This document shows, piece by piece, positions 18,234 to 26,844 of a stretch of DNA of 64,000 nt; positions within the stretch are counted from its first letter, which is position 1; every line of letters begins with the position of its first letter. This DNA comes from Planktotalea arctica (lineage in GTDB: Bacteria > Pseudomonadota > Alphaproteobacteria > Rhodobacterales > Rhodobacteraceae): NCBI RefSeq assembly GCF_002105285.1, contig NZ_MUHR01000013.1, positions 167,816-231,815 of the forward strand, given 5' to 3'. The notes under the pieces are model-generated. The model was given only the letters and a program-made list of their open reading frames with translations, did no database searches and was not told the origin of the DNA. The position numbers were made by a program, and so were the translations under genes.

Positions 18234-19118
18234 ATGACAGAATACCCGATCAACCTGGATGTAGAACCCACGGTAGAGGCGTTTTTCGACGCAGTGACCA
18301 ACACCATCAGTTACATTGTCAAAGACCCGTCGTCCGACGCTTGCGCGGTGATCGATTCAGTTATGGACATCGACTATGCTGCGGGGCGCACCACATACGA
18401 CCATGCCGACCTTTTGATCGCCTACATCCGCAAGCATGACTTGAATTTGGAATGGATTATCGAAACCCATGTGCACGCTGACCATCTGAGCGCCGCGCCC
18501 TATATCCAGAACGCTCTTGGCGGCAAGATCGGCATCGGTGACCAGATCATGGTGGTGCAGGACACCTTCGGTAAGGTCTTCAATGAAGGCACCGAGTTCC
18601 AGCGCGATGGCAGTCAGTTCGATACGTTGTTCAAAGACGGCGACACCTACCAGATTGGCGATTTGAAGGCGGTGGCGATCTATACGCCCGGACACACACC
18701 AGCCTGCATGGTGCATGTGATCGGCAACGCGGCATTCGTGGGCGACACCCTTTTCATGCCCGACGGCGGCTCCGCACGCGCCGATTTTCCCGGTGGAGAC
18801 GCAGCAACGCTCTATGACAGCATCCAGAAGGTGCTGGCCTTGCCTGATCAGATGCGTCTGTTCATGTGCCACGATTATGGCCCTGACGGTCGCGACGTTG
18901 CGTGGGAAACAACGGTTGGCGAGGAAAAGGCACACAACATCCACGTTGGCGCGGGCAAGACCAAGGAAGAGTTTGTTAAGTTCCGAACCGAACGTGATGC
19001 GACGCTGGGAATGCCCCGGCTCATTATTCCTTCCCTTCAAGTGAACATGCGCGCGGGTGAAATGCCGACCGATAAAGACGGCCGCCTGATGATGAAGGTG
19101 CCTGTCAACGTTCTTTGA
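18234..19118 (+). CDS. MBL-fold persulfide dioxygenase-like hydrolase (BLH/ETHE1 type)
   Basis: 294 aa metallo-beta-lactamase-fold protein. The metal motif THVHADHLSA has His79, His81, Asp83 and His84; later ligands are in TPGHTPACM, FVGDTLF and the MCHDYGPDGRD region. The Asp-Tyr and arginine pattern is that of persulfide dioxygenases, which oxidise glutathione persulfide to sulfite with one iron. ATG 18234 follows GGAGGAG at good spacing; the longer frame lies in yedE. In related bacteria this protein is called BLH, and the following PTP-SQR fusion completes sulfide detoxification. Confidence 0.9.
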   Translation: MTEYPINLDVEPTVEAFFDAVTNTISYIVKDPSSDACAVIDSVMDIDYAAGRTTYDHADLLIAYIRKHDLNLEWIIETHVHADHLSAAPYIQNALGGKIGIGDQIMVVQDTFGKVFNEGTEFQRDGSQFDTLFKDGDTYQIGDLKAVAIYTPGHTPACMVHVIGNAAFVGDTLFMPDGGSARADFPGGDAATLYDSIQKVLALPDQMRLFMCHDYGPDGRDVAWETTVGEEKAHNIHVGAGKTKEEFVKFRTERDATLGMPRLIIPSLQVNMRAGEMPTDKDGRLMMKVPVNVL

Positions 19119-19143
19119 TCCCAAACACCAGAAAGGCCCCATA

Positions 19144-20832
19144 ATGGACCCCAAATCGCTATCGGCTGACCTTTCGGTCAGCCCCCAGATTACCCCGGAA
19201 GATGTTTCAAAGGCGCGCAAGCTCGGATACCGCGCGATCATCTGCAACCGGCCTGACGGTGAAGGGCCCGATCAACCGGGTTTTCAGGAGATCGAACAAG
19301 CCGCGAAGTCTGCGGGTATGGAGGCGCGATATATTCCGATCAGTGGCGGGATCGTGGGCGATGAAGATGTCTCGGTGTTTCAGACGGCCATTTCAGAGTT
19401 GCCGGGTCCGGTTCTTGCTTATTGCCGTACCGGAACGCGCTCCGCCACGCTGTGGTCGCTCGCACAAGCATCAGACACCCCCTTACCCGAGATTCTTGCC
19501 GCAACCAAGGCTGCGGGATATGACATGGGTGGCGTTGCGCGCCGCATCGCCAATGGCGGCAAAACACCGACGGACAAAGCCGATGCTACTTATGACATCG
19601 TGATCGTTGGGGCAGGGGCCGCAGGCATCGCTGTTGCAGCCAGCCTGCTGTCACGCAAACCGGGGTTGGAGATCGCGATCATCGACCCCGCAGACGTGCA
19701 TTACTATCAGCCGGGTTGGACCATGGTTGGTGCGGGCATCTTCACGCAACAGGAGACGTCGCGCACTATGGGGTCGCTGATCCCGAAAGGTGTGCACTGG
19801 ATAAAATCTGCCGTCGCAGCGTTTGAACCAAAGACCGATACCGTAATCCTCGATGGCTGCCGGGTGGTTGGGTATAAGCGGCTGGTCGTAGCACCGGGTC
19901 TGAAGCTTGACTGGAACAAGGTCGAGGGGCTCGTGGAGACGCTGGGCCGCAATGGTGTAACCTCGAACTACCGCTATGATCTGGCACCCTACACTTGGGA
20001 GTTGGTAAAGGGTCTGAAATCTGGACGAGCACTCTTTACGCAGCCTCCAATGCCGATCAAATGTGCGGGCGCGCCGCAAAAAGCGATGTATCTGTCGGGC
20101 GATACCTGGTTTCGTAACGGCGCGCTCAAAGACATCGACATTCAATTCATGACAGCGGGTGGCGTGCTTTTTGGCGTCAAGGACTATGTGCCGGCGTTGA
20201 TGGAATACGTGAAGAAATACGATGCCACCCTGAATGTCTTTCATAATCTGGTGGCTGTGGACGGGCCTGCAAAGAAGGCTTGGTTCGACGTCTCAAAACC
20301 TGAAACACCGACCGAGCAGATCGAGGTCGAGTTTGACATGATCCACGTTTGCCCGCCTCAATCAGCGCCGGATTTCATCGCAGTCTCTCCGCTGGCCGAT
20401 GCGGCGGGTTGGGTGGATGTCGATCAGGCAACATTGCGCCACATGACCTATCAGAACATATGGTCGCTCGGGGATGTGATGAACGCGCCCAATGCCAAAA
20501 CGGCGGCAGCAGCGCGGATGCAGGCCCCTGTGGTGGCCGAGAATATCTTGGCGGATATTCGGGGTAGATCGGCGGTGTCGCAATACAACGGTTATGGTTC
20601 CTGTCCGCTGACGGTCGAGAAGGGCAAGATCGTGCTGGCGGAATTTGGCTATGGCGGCAAGCTATTGCCAAGCTTCCCGACCTTTTTGATCGATGGCACC
20701 AAGCCCAGCCGCGCCGCGTGGTTCCTCAAGGAGACGATGTTGCCACCGATCTATTGGCGGGGCATGCTGCGCGGGCACGAATGGCTGGCCAAGCCCGAAA
20801 AGATTGTAGTGGCCCGATCCGTTGCGGAATAA
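19144..20832 (+). CDS. PTP-like (DUF442) domain fused to sulfide:quinone oxidoreductase
   Basis: 562 aa two-domain protein. Residues ~1-115 form a DUF442/phosphatase-like or rhodanese-like domain with an active loop at C94 (CRTGTRS, the C-x5-R motif). After a short linker, residues ~148-560 form an FAD disulfide reductase with the Rossmann motif GAGAAG from G156. SQR-type cysteines are in PIKCAGAPQK and HVCPPQSAPDF. SQR oxidises sulfide at the membrane, feeds electrons to quinone and yields persulfide; the fused domain probably passes the sulfane sulfur on. It lies 25 nt after the dioxygenase gene, which would use that product. Confidence 0.9.
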   Translation: MDPKSLSADLSVSPQITPEDVSKARKLGYRAIICNRPDGEGPDQPGFQEIEQAAKSAGMEARYIPISGGIVGDEDVSVFQTAISELPGPVLAYCRTGTRSATLWSLAQASDTPLPEILAATKAAGYDMGGVARRIANGGKTPTDKADATYDIVIVGAGAAGIAVAASLLSRKPGLEIAIIDPADVHYYQPGWTMVGAGIFTQQETSRTMGSLIPKGVHWIKSAVAAFEPKTDTVILDGCRVVGYKRLVVAPGLKLDWNKVEGLVETLGRNGVTSNYRYDLAPYTWELVKGLKSGRALFTQPPMPIKCAGAPQKAMYLSGDTWFRNGALKDIDIQFMTAGGVLFGVKDYVPALMEYVKKYDATLNVFHNLVAVDGPAKKAWFDVSKPETPTEQIEVEFDMIHVCPPQSAPDFIAVSPLADAAGWVDVDQATLRHMTYQNIWSLGDVMNAPNAKTAAAARMQAPVVAENILADIRGRSAVSQYNGYGSCPLTVEKGKIVLAEFGYGGKLLPSFPTFLIDGTKPSRAAWFLKETMLPPIYWRGMLRGHEWLAKPEKIVVARSVAE

Positions 20833-20883
20833 TTCCAAATCATTGGTTTTTGAACGTCCGGTTTCTTCTTCGAGATTGAATCT

Positions 20884-22647
20884 ATGACTCACAAACCACT
20901 CAAACGGTATCTGCCTATCCTGCAATGGGCACAAAGCTACAATCGGCAGGCGCTTTCGGGCGATTTGCTGGCTGCGGTGATCGTCACCTTCATGCTGATC
21001 CCGCAGTCGTTGGCTTATGCCTTGCTGGCCGGTTTGCCCCCCGAAGCGGGACTATATGCATCGATCGCGCCGATTCTTCTTTATGCGATATTCGGGACCA
21101 GCCGGGCACTGGCGGTTGGACCAGTCGCAGTTGTCTCCCTGATGACCGCAGTCGCACTCCAGGCGGTCGCTGAGCAAGGTAGCATGGGATATGCCGTCGC
21201 CGCTCTGACCCTAGCTGGGCTGTCCGGGGTGATGCTTTTGGCCATGGGATTCCTGAAGCTTGGCTTCATGGCAAACTTTCTGTCACATCCCGTGATCGCG
21301 GGCTTTATCACGGCAAGCGGGATCCTGATCGCCGCCAGCCAGATCAAGCACATCCTTGGCGTCGATGCAGGCGGCCATACCCTGCCTGAACTTGTTGTTT
21401 CGTTGAGCGAACATCTGGACCAGACTAACCTGATCACATTGGGCATCGGGGTGGTTGCGATGGGCTTCCTGTTCTGGGTCCGCAAGGGGTTGAAACCTTT
21501 GCTGCGCCACTTTGGTCTTGGCCCACGACCAGCAGATATGATTACCAAGGCTGGGCCGGTTGCCGCCGTGGTGGTCACGACGGTCGTGGTCTGGGGGCTG
21601 GGACTTGACGCGCAGGGCGTCAATATCGTTGGTGCCGTGCCACAAGGCCTGCCGCCATTTACGCTGCCGTCTTTCTCGCCGGATCTAATCCGCCTGTTGA
21701 TCTTGCCAGCCTGTCTTATTTCAATCATCGGGTTCGTGGAATCCATTTCGGTGGCCCAGACGCTGGCTGCGAAGAAACGCGATCGGATTGACCCTGATCA
21801 GGAGCTGATCGGTCTCGGAGCGGCCAACATAGGTGCCGCCTTTAGCGGCGGTTTCCCTGTCACCGGCGGTTTTTCACGGTCTGTGGTGAATTTCGACGCC
21901 GGGGCCGAGACAGCGGCCGCAGGGGCCTTTACGGCTGTCGGGCTTTGTATCGCCGCATTGGCGCTGACGCCGTTGATCTATTTTCTGCCAGTCGCAACGT
22001 TGTCGGCAACGATTATCGTCGCCGTTCTTAGCCTTGTTGATTTCTCGATCCTGAAACGTAGCTGGTTGTATTCGAAAGCCGATTTCATTGCGGTCACGGC
22101 CACAATCTTGTTCACGCTGGGCATGGGGGTCGAGACCGGCGTATCAGTAGGCGTTGTTTTGTCTATCGTACTGCACCTTTATCGCAGTTCTCGCCCACAC
22201 ATTGCCGAGGTCGGTCTGGTGCCCGGAACCCAGCATTTCCGAAATATCAACCGTCACAAGGTGCTGACCGATCCGAGCCTTGTGACGATCCGCATTGATG
22301 AAAGCCTTTATTTCGCCAATGCCCGGTTTTTGGAAGACTACATCTACGACCGCCTCGCTTCCGATCCAGCGATCCGTAATGTGGTGTTCATGTGTTCAGC
22401 CGTCAACGAGATCGACCTGAGTGCGCTGGAAAGCCTTGAGGCGATCAATCAACGGCTGCAGGACATGGGAATCAAACTGCACCTATCAGAAGTGAAAGGG
22501 CCGGTCATGGATCGGCTGGAAAGGACGCATTTCCTTGATGCGATGACCGGGCAAGTGTTTCTGTCACAATACGATGCCTGGATCAGGCTCGCGCCGGTCC
22601 CGAATGAAGTGCAAATGCCGGAAGTCGGGGTATCATCGATAAATTGA
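20884..22647 (+). CDS. SulP-family anion transporter with STAS domain
   Basis: 587 aa SLC26/SulP transporter. The N-terminal transmembrane part (about residues 20-430, up to 14 helices) shows the family motif VTFMLIPQSLAYALLAGLPP and the anion-site helix region FPVTGGFSRSVVNFDAGAET. A C-terminal STAS domain (about 455-575) includes EIDLSALESLEAI. As the last gene of the sulfide operon it could export sulfite or sulfate made by the upstream enzymes, although most SulP proteins import sulfate. Direction is not known. Confidence 0.88.
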   Translation: MTHKPLKRYLPILQWAQSYNRQALSGDLLAAVIVTFMLIPQSLAYALLAGLPPEAGLYASIAPILLYAIFGTSRALAVGPVAVVSLMTAVALQAVAEQGSMGYAVAALTLAGLSGVMLLAMGFLKLGFMANFLSHPVIAGFITASGILIAASQIKHILGVDAGGHTLPELVVSLSEHLDQTNLITLGIGVVAMGFLFWVRKGLKPLLRHFGLGPRPADMITKAGPVAAVVVTTVVVWGLGLDAQGVNIVGAVPQGLPPFTLPSFSPDLIRLLILPACLISIIGFVESISVAQTLAAKKRDRIDPDQELIGLGAANIGAAFSGGFPVTGGFSRSVVNFDAGAETAAAGAFTAVGLCIAALALTPLIYFLPVATLSATIIVAVLSLVDFSILKRSWLYSKADFIAVTATILFTLGMGVETGVSVGVVLSIVLHLYRSSRPHIAEVGLVPGTQHFRNINRHKVLTDPSLVTIRIDESLYFANARFLEDYIYDRLASDPAIRNVVFMCSAVNEIDLSALESLEAINQRLQDMGIKLHLSEVKGPVMDRLERTHFLDAMTGQVFLSQYDAWIRLAPVPNEVQMPEVGVSSIN

Positions 22648-22833
22648 ATGACGTTAGTGAGGATGATTGTGGTCCTGCCAAACAATTTGTGACCAAGTAT
22701 CATGACTTTATTTGGTTTAACCTCAGGCAGCGTAAGGTCCATTATATAAAATTCAGTTTGGGATTGTCGTTGCTTGCTTGGGGACGAGATGGCCAACTGC
22801 TCTGTCTGTGATCGCCCTTCCACCTCATGCGAG

Positions 22834-22847
22834 ACTAACATCGATCA
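22834..22847. promoter_or_regulatory. FNR/Anr-like palindrome 8
   Basis: CTAAC-ATCG-ATCAA (reverse: TTGAT-CGAT-GTTAG), 67 nt upstream of the stress-protein gene at 22915. Confidence 0.62.
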
Positions 22848-22914
22848 ATTCGTTGCCAGTTTTTCCCACGTAAACTGAACGAAATGACGAATTTGCCGAC
22901 AACGGGAAGAACTG

Positions 22915-23493
22915 ATGAATCACATCGAACAACGAACACATACGACGACATCGATCAATATTCCCGAAGCCGTTGGAGTGTTTGACAAGGTCGAAGATTT
23001 TCAGGCGGCTTTCTACGATCTTCGTGCGGTGGGATTCAGTCGGTATGACATCAGCATTCTCGCCAAACAGGAGGTTCTCGAAGAGAAGTTGGGAAAAGCG
23101 TATTGGCGCGCTTCTGATCTAGAGGACAACCCAGACGCGCCGCGCGCGGCTTTCGTTTCGGAGGAAGCGATTGGCGAACTGGAAGGGGCCATAACCGGTG
23201 GGTTCTTCTTTCTGGGATCGTATGTTGCGATGGCGGCGATGCTTACAGCTGCTAGCACACTTGCGGCGTCCGTTGCCGCTATTGCAATCGGAGGCAGTCC
23301 GGCGCTCGTGCTTGGTGCGTTGCTGGCGCGTCGGGTTGGCAAGCAGCACAAGGACTACTACGCAAACCAGATTGAGCACGGCGGTATTCTGCTTTGGGTC
23401 CGCGTAAACGACGCGGCGAAGGAGGATTTGGCCGTTAAGATCATGAAAGCGCATTCAGGACGTGATGTGCATGTCCATCCATGGAGCGAGTGA
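22915..23493 (+). CDS. YflT-like stress protein with membrane hairpin
   Basis: 192 aa. The N-terminal part (about residues 18-55, AVGVFDKVEDFQAAFYDLRA then YDISILAK) resembles the heat-induced YflT/general-stress domain, in which an alpha/beta unit begins with a short strand and a helix-turn. The middle (about 88-140) is a hydrophobic Gly/Ala-rich hairpin. The C-terminus returns to an alpha/beta pattern (GGILLWVRVNDAAKEDLAVK). Function unknown; single gene behind FNR-like box 8. Confidence 0.6.
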   Translation: MNHIEQRTHTTTSINIPEAVGVFDKVEDFQAAFYDLRAVGFSRYDISILAKQEVLEEKLGKAYWRASDLEDNPDAPRAAFVSEEAIGELEGAITGGFFFLGSYVAMAAMLTAASTLAASVAAIAIGGSPALVLGALLARRVGKQHKDYYANQIEHGGILLWVRVNDAAKEDLAVKIMKAHSGRDVHVHPWSE

Positions 23494-23563
23494 TTTCCGA
23501 CGTCGCACTGAACAGCTGCCAGTTTCGCTCCAGCAAAGAAATCACACAACAGGGTCGGTCGTG

Positions 23564-23577
23564 CTTACGCAGATCAA
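23564..23577. promoter_or_regulatory. FNR/Anr-like palindrome 9
   Basis: CTTAC-GCAG-ATCAA (reverse: TTGAT-CTGC-GTAAG), 66 nt upstream of the small gene at 23644. The reverse strand matches box 2 at 11 of the first 11 positions. Confidence 0.6.
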
Positions 23578-23643
23578 TGCCGACTAAATTCGAGCGGAGT
23601 AGCTGTTGTCCCCTCGACAACCATATTCCATCGGAGGTTCAGA

Positions 23644-23844
23644 ATGATGGTTACTGGCAAGAGAAATGAAGAGCAGGTTGCGTTTGAACGAGGGCGTCAG
23701 TCCGTTCGGGATGGGACAGTTGGAAACCCGTATAGATTAGAAACAATGCTTTACTCGAAATTTGATGAAGGAGTAACTTGTCAGGCTGAGTGCGAAACCG
23801 AGCAGCCGCTGGGGCAAGTGGGTGTCTTACGTCTCGTTCAATAA
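23644..23844 (+). CDS. Small hypothetical protein
   Basis: 66 aa, no recognised family. The N-terminus is charged (MMVTGKRNEEQVAFERGRQS) and there is one short Cys-x3-Cys (CQAECE). An upstream GGAGG (23632-23636) is well placed and FNR-like box 9 is 66 nt before the start, which supports expression. It lies 15 nt before the DedA gene and probably shares its transcript. Confidence 0.5.
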   Translation: MMVTGKRNEEQVAFERGRQSVRDGTVGNPYRLETMLYSKFDEGVTCQAECETEQPLGQVGVLRLVQ

Positions 23845-23859
23845 ATAGGGGCGAGAGTA

Positions 23860-24459
23860 TTGTTTGATCTGATCATTTCTTGGCTGATTACTTACGGTGG
23901 ATGGGGCGTTGCCTTTCTGATGTTCTTGGAAAACGTTTTTCCACCGATCCCCTCAGAGCTTGTTATGCCGTTTGCAGGGTATCTGGCAGCAGACGGCACG
24001 CTTAGCTTTTCGGTCGTGGTTTTGGCCGGAACGACTGGTTCTGTTGCGGGTGCTTACCTTTGGTATTTGGTTGGTGTCCTCTTAGGTGAGCAACGCTTGC
24101 ATCGTCTTATTGAGAAGTATGGAAAATGGCTGACGCTCACCACTTCTGACCTCGATCGGGCGTTGCTCTGGTTCCAAAGACACGGAGAAGCGGCGGTGTT
24201 CTTTGGCCGCATGATCCCCTGGATCAGAACCTTCATCTCAATTCCCGCAGGGGTAACTGGCATGCCAGTTTGGTTATTCATTTGCTACACGACCTTCGGT
24301 AGCATAATTTGGACTATGGCTCTCGCGGCCGCAGGCTTCTTTCTCAAAGCGCAATTTGATCGTGTTGAGGCGTGGCTAAATCCCGTGACCAATGTTCTTC
24401 TCATCGGCCTCGCCGTTGTCTACTTCTGGCGATTTTTCAAAACCACGCCCGCTGAGTAA
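23860..24459 (+). CDS. DedA-family membrane protein
   Basis: 199 aa with five to six helices. Family motifs are ENVFPPIPSELVMPFAGYLA near residue 24 and FFGRMIPWIRTFISIPAGVT near residue 108 (the G/R-x3-P-x-x-R motif). DedA proteins are membrane homeostasis factors; several act in polyprenyl-phosphate or lipid flipping and depend on proton motive force. The start is a TTG at 23860 with GGCGAGAG just before; no ATG is available near the conserved N-terminus. Confidence 0.87.
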   Translation: MFDLIISWLITYGGWGVAFLMFLENVFPPIPSELVMPFAGYLAADGTLSFSVVVLAGTTGSVAGAYLWYLVGVLLGEQRLHRLIEKYGKWLTLTTSDLDRALLWFQRHGEAAVFFGRMIPWIRTFISIPAGVTGMPVWLFICYTTFGSIIWTMALAAAGFFLKAQFDRVEAWLNPVTNVLLIGLAVVYFWRFFKTTPAE

Positions 24460-24499
24460 TGCAGCAACATAAAGAGATTACTCTATAGCCGATTCCATT

Positions 24500-25126
24500 T
24501 TAGAGCGTTGTGGTGCGCAAATAGGGGCGTACCTCGGTCCAACCCTGAGGGAACAAGTCTTTCGCCTCGGACTCTGAGACTGAAGTGGGAATGATGACCT
24601 TACCACCTGGCATCCAGTCAGCAGGCGTTGCGATCTGCTTTGCATCGGCGGTCTGCAGTGCGTCGATCACCCTCAGGATCTCGTCAAAATTGCGCCCTAC
24701 ATTCATCGGATACGTCATTGTCAGGCGGATCTTACGTTTCGGATCGATGATGAAGACCGACCGGACGGCCGCCGTCGTGCTTTCATGGTCGTGGATCATG
24801 TCGTAGAGCCTTGCTACGGTGCTATCCGGATCGGCGACAATTGGGAACGTGACGGTCGTGTTCTGCGTGTCGTTGACGTCTTTGATCCATTTCAGATGCT
24901 CCGCGACACCATCTGTCGAAAGCCCAAGCGGTTTCACCTTACGTTTTGAGAATTCGGCAGCTAGCTGTGCAGTCCGGCCAATTTCGGTCGTACAAACCGG
25001 TGTAAAATCGCCCGGATGGCTAAAGAAGAAAACCCAATCATCGCCGATCCAGTCGTGAAACTGGATTTCACCAGTCGTCGTCTCAGCAGTGAAATCAGGG
25101 GCGACATCGCCAATATGAAGGCTCAT
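24500..25126 (-). CDS. 1-Cys peroxiredoxin (Prx6 type)
   Basis: 208 aa thiol peroxidase. The active-site motif is HPGDFTPVCTTE with peroxidatic Cys45. There is no resolving cysteine in the remaining sequence, so it is the 1-Cys (Prx6) group. The C-terminal dimerisation part (ATPADWMPGGKVIIPTSVSE) is typical. It reduces peroxides and needs an outside thiol donor; the divergent TrxC gene is a natural candidate. The two share a 142-bp gap with FNR-like box 10. Confidence 0.93.
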   Translation of the reverse strand: MSLHIGDVAPDFTAETTTGEIQFHDWIGDDWVFFFSHPGDFTPVCTTEIGRTAQLAAEFSKRKVKPLGLSTDGVAEHLKWIKDVNDTQNTTVTFPIVADPDSTVARLYDMIHDHESTTAAVRSVFIIDPKRKIRLTMTYPMNVGRNFDEILRVIDALQTADAKQIATPADWMPGGKVIIPTSVSESEAKDLFPQGWTEVRPYLRTTTL

Positions 25127-25189
25127 TCGGTAGGTTCCTTTGCTAGAAGCGTATAGTTGCCATTATAGTGCGAACTAAAGGCGCGAGAC

Positions 25190-25203
25190 CTAATTCAGAT
25201 CAG
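25190..25203. promoter_or_regulatory. FNR/Anr-like palindrome 10
   Basis: CTAAT-TCAG-ATCAG (reverse: CTGAT-CTGA-ATTAG), centred between the divergent peroxiredoxin (63 nt) and trxC (65 nt) genes, so one site could control both. Confidence 0.58.
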
Positions 25204-25268
25204 TGCAGATGTAGCAATTTGCGCCATGATGCACCCATGCCAGACTATTCAAAAAGTGGAGTTGATTG

Positions 25269-25715
25269 ATGACCATGGCTGCCAAGATGACTTGTCTGAG
25301 TTGCGGTCAGATCAACCGTGTTCCCATACCAAAGCTTGATGCCGGTCCAAAATGTGCGAAGTGCGGTGAGCGTCTAGTGAGCGGTCTCGTCGCTGAACTG
25401 GATGTCCGCCTGCACAACAAGGCCACTGGTCAGGATGAAATGCCGATCATTGTTGACTATTGGGCACCATGGTGCGGACCGTGCCGTACAATGGCCCCGG
25501 AATTTGCAAAGGCTGCGCTCAGATTGAAAACGAAAGCCCGTTTCGCGAAGATTGATACGGAACAGCATCCTGAAATTTCGCAAAAGTTAGGTATTCGAGG
25601 TATTCCGCTCTTGATCCTGTATTCTGGTGGACGAGAAGTTGCGAGGCTACCTGGCGCACGGCCTGCTACCGATATTGAGGCGTTTATTTTGGAGAATATC
25701 AATGCTGACGGTTAG
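25269..25715 (+). CDS. trxC: Thioredoxin 2 with N-terminal zinc ribbon
   Basis: 148 aa. The N-terminal zinc-binding pairs are C9-x2-C12 and C29-x2-C32, and the thioredoxin active site WCGPC is at residues 68-72, followed by the cis-Pro loop IRGIPLLILYSGG. This layout is TrxC. It reduces disulfides and is usually induced by oxidative stress. ATG 25269 with GGAG 7 nt upstream is chosen over TTG 25266. Divergent from the 1-Cys peroxiredoxin gene. Confidence 0.93.
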   Translation: MTMAAKMTCLSCGQINRVPIPKLDAGPKCAKCGERLVSGLVAELDVRLHNKATGQDEMPIIVDYWAPWCGPCRTMAPEFAKAALRLKTKARFAKIDTEQHPEISQKLGIRGIPLLILYSGGREVARLPGARPATDIEAFILENINADG

Positions 25716-25785
25716 AGTGCCGCTACGAGATAGTGCATATTAGTATACGCGCGGATGTATCTCTCGACGGCATTTTTGGTGTGCC

Positions 25786-26631
25786 TCAATGCGCTAAGAG
25801 CACCGGCTGTTCGGTTTGCTCTATCATGGTACGTGTGGTGCCACCAAAGATGGCCTCGATCATCCTTGCATGGCCATAGGCACCCATGACGACAAGGTCG
25901 GCTCCCTGTTCTTTGGCACGATCCAGAATACATCGTCCAACCTCGCGACCACCTGTCGGAAATTGAGAGACAGTCACCGAGCAACCATGGTGGCTGAGCC
26001 AAGCGGCCACATCTGTTCCGGGATCCGCGCCTTCACCTTCGACAGTAGCAATAGGGTCAAAACAGGCCACGACAACGTCCTTGGCCGTGCGCAAATATGG
26101 AAGGGCAACATGCACAGCGCTCGACGCCGCTGCACCGGTGTTCCAGGCGACAAATACTCGGTCTGCATGCTTGGATGGGGAGGCATTCAATATCAATCCG
26201 ATAGGAGAGTTAAACAGTACGCCATGTGCGACTTCGTGCATCACATCTGACTTAGCGCGCAGGTTGGGTGCAATGTGCGCGGTGTCGCAAACCCTTGCGC
26301 GTCGCGCGACGGTGTTTTTGATATCCGCCGTTGGGCATAAAACAGACTGAACATCTGCAGAAACGCCACTGCGCGCCAACAAGACTTCGATTTCTGACTC
26401 TCGGTCGATCAACGCCTTCCGCGATGAATTCAAAAGCTCCCCCCAGTTGTCTGGCACGTGCATGCTACCATAGGGGGAAATCCCGTAGGCATACATTGGT
26501 GGAACTGGAGCAGGACCAATCATCAGGCAGCTTAAATGTGTTTGCTTCTGGAAGGCGCTTTCAGCCAAGTCAGCGACGACAGTGTCAGCTGTGTCAATGT
26601 CGATGACCAAGAGGGTTGTTGTGTTTTTCAT
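25786..26631 (-). CDS. Tandem universal stress protein
   Basis: 281 aa with two USP folds. The C-terminal fold (about residues 155-281) has the nucleotide loop MGAYGHARMIEAIFGGTTRT, matching the ATP-binding G-x2-G-x9-G-S/T motif. The N-terminal fold is degenerate and lacks this loop. Tandem Usps of this type are typical of FNR/Anr-controlled anaerobic survival loci. FNR-like box 11 is 81 nt upstream. Confidence 0.88.
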   Translation of the reverse strand: MKNTTTLLVIDIDTADTVVADLAESAFQKQTHLSCLMIGPAPVPPMYAYGISPYGSMHVPDNWGELLNSSRKALIDRESEIEVLLARSGVSADVQSVLCPTADIKNTVARRARVCDTAHIAPNLRAKSDVMHEVAHGVLFNSPIGLILNASPSKHADRVFVAWNTGAAASSAVHVALPYLRTAKDVVVACFDPIATVEGEGADPGTDVAAWLSHHGCSVTVSQFPTGGREVGRCILDRAKEQGADLVVMGAYGHARMIEAIFGGTTRTMIEQTEQPVLLAH

Positions 26632-26712
26632 TTTTTGTATCCGTCCAAGAACTTCGTGCGCAATCGCGTGAGCGACCGTGCAGACAGTTTAACGGGGATT
26701 TCCCGGCCGGCG

Positions 26713-26726
26713 CTTACACAGATCAA
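26713..26726. promoter_or_regulatory. FNR/Anr-like palindrome 11
   Basis: CTTAC-ACAG-ATCAA (reverse: TTGAT-CTGT-GTAAG), 81 nt upstream of the Usp gene and 118 nt upstream of the divergent EEP-family gene. Confidence 0.6.
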
Positions 26727-26844
26727 TCCAGCCTCTGGTAAAGACCGTAAATTGGATGCAAATACTTTGAAGGGACGCTAAATGCCTAGATCACTCAAAC
26801 GGCAGCGGCGGCGATGAGGTTGTTGTTGGTGCGGGTCATCGCGA

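Noticed and set aside
18357..19247. 296-codon minus-strand frame
   Set aside because: Antisense shadow of the persulfide dioxygenase gene; no recognisable protein features.
22664..22677. TTGAATGACGTTAG as a thirteenth FNR-like box
   Set aside because: The first half-site has a mismatch at the key fifth base and it lies directly after the SulP stop, far from a start codon.
26713..26726. A tRNA or riboswitch before the Usp gene
   Set aside because: The only structure found is the FNR-like palindrome; no cloverleaf or known aptamer core is visible.
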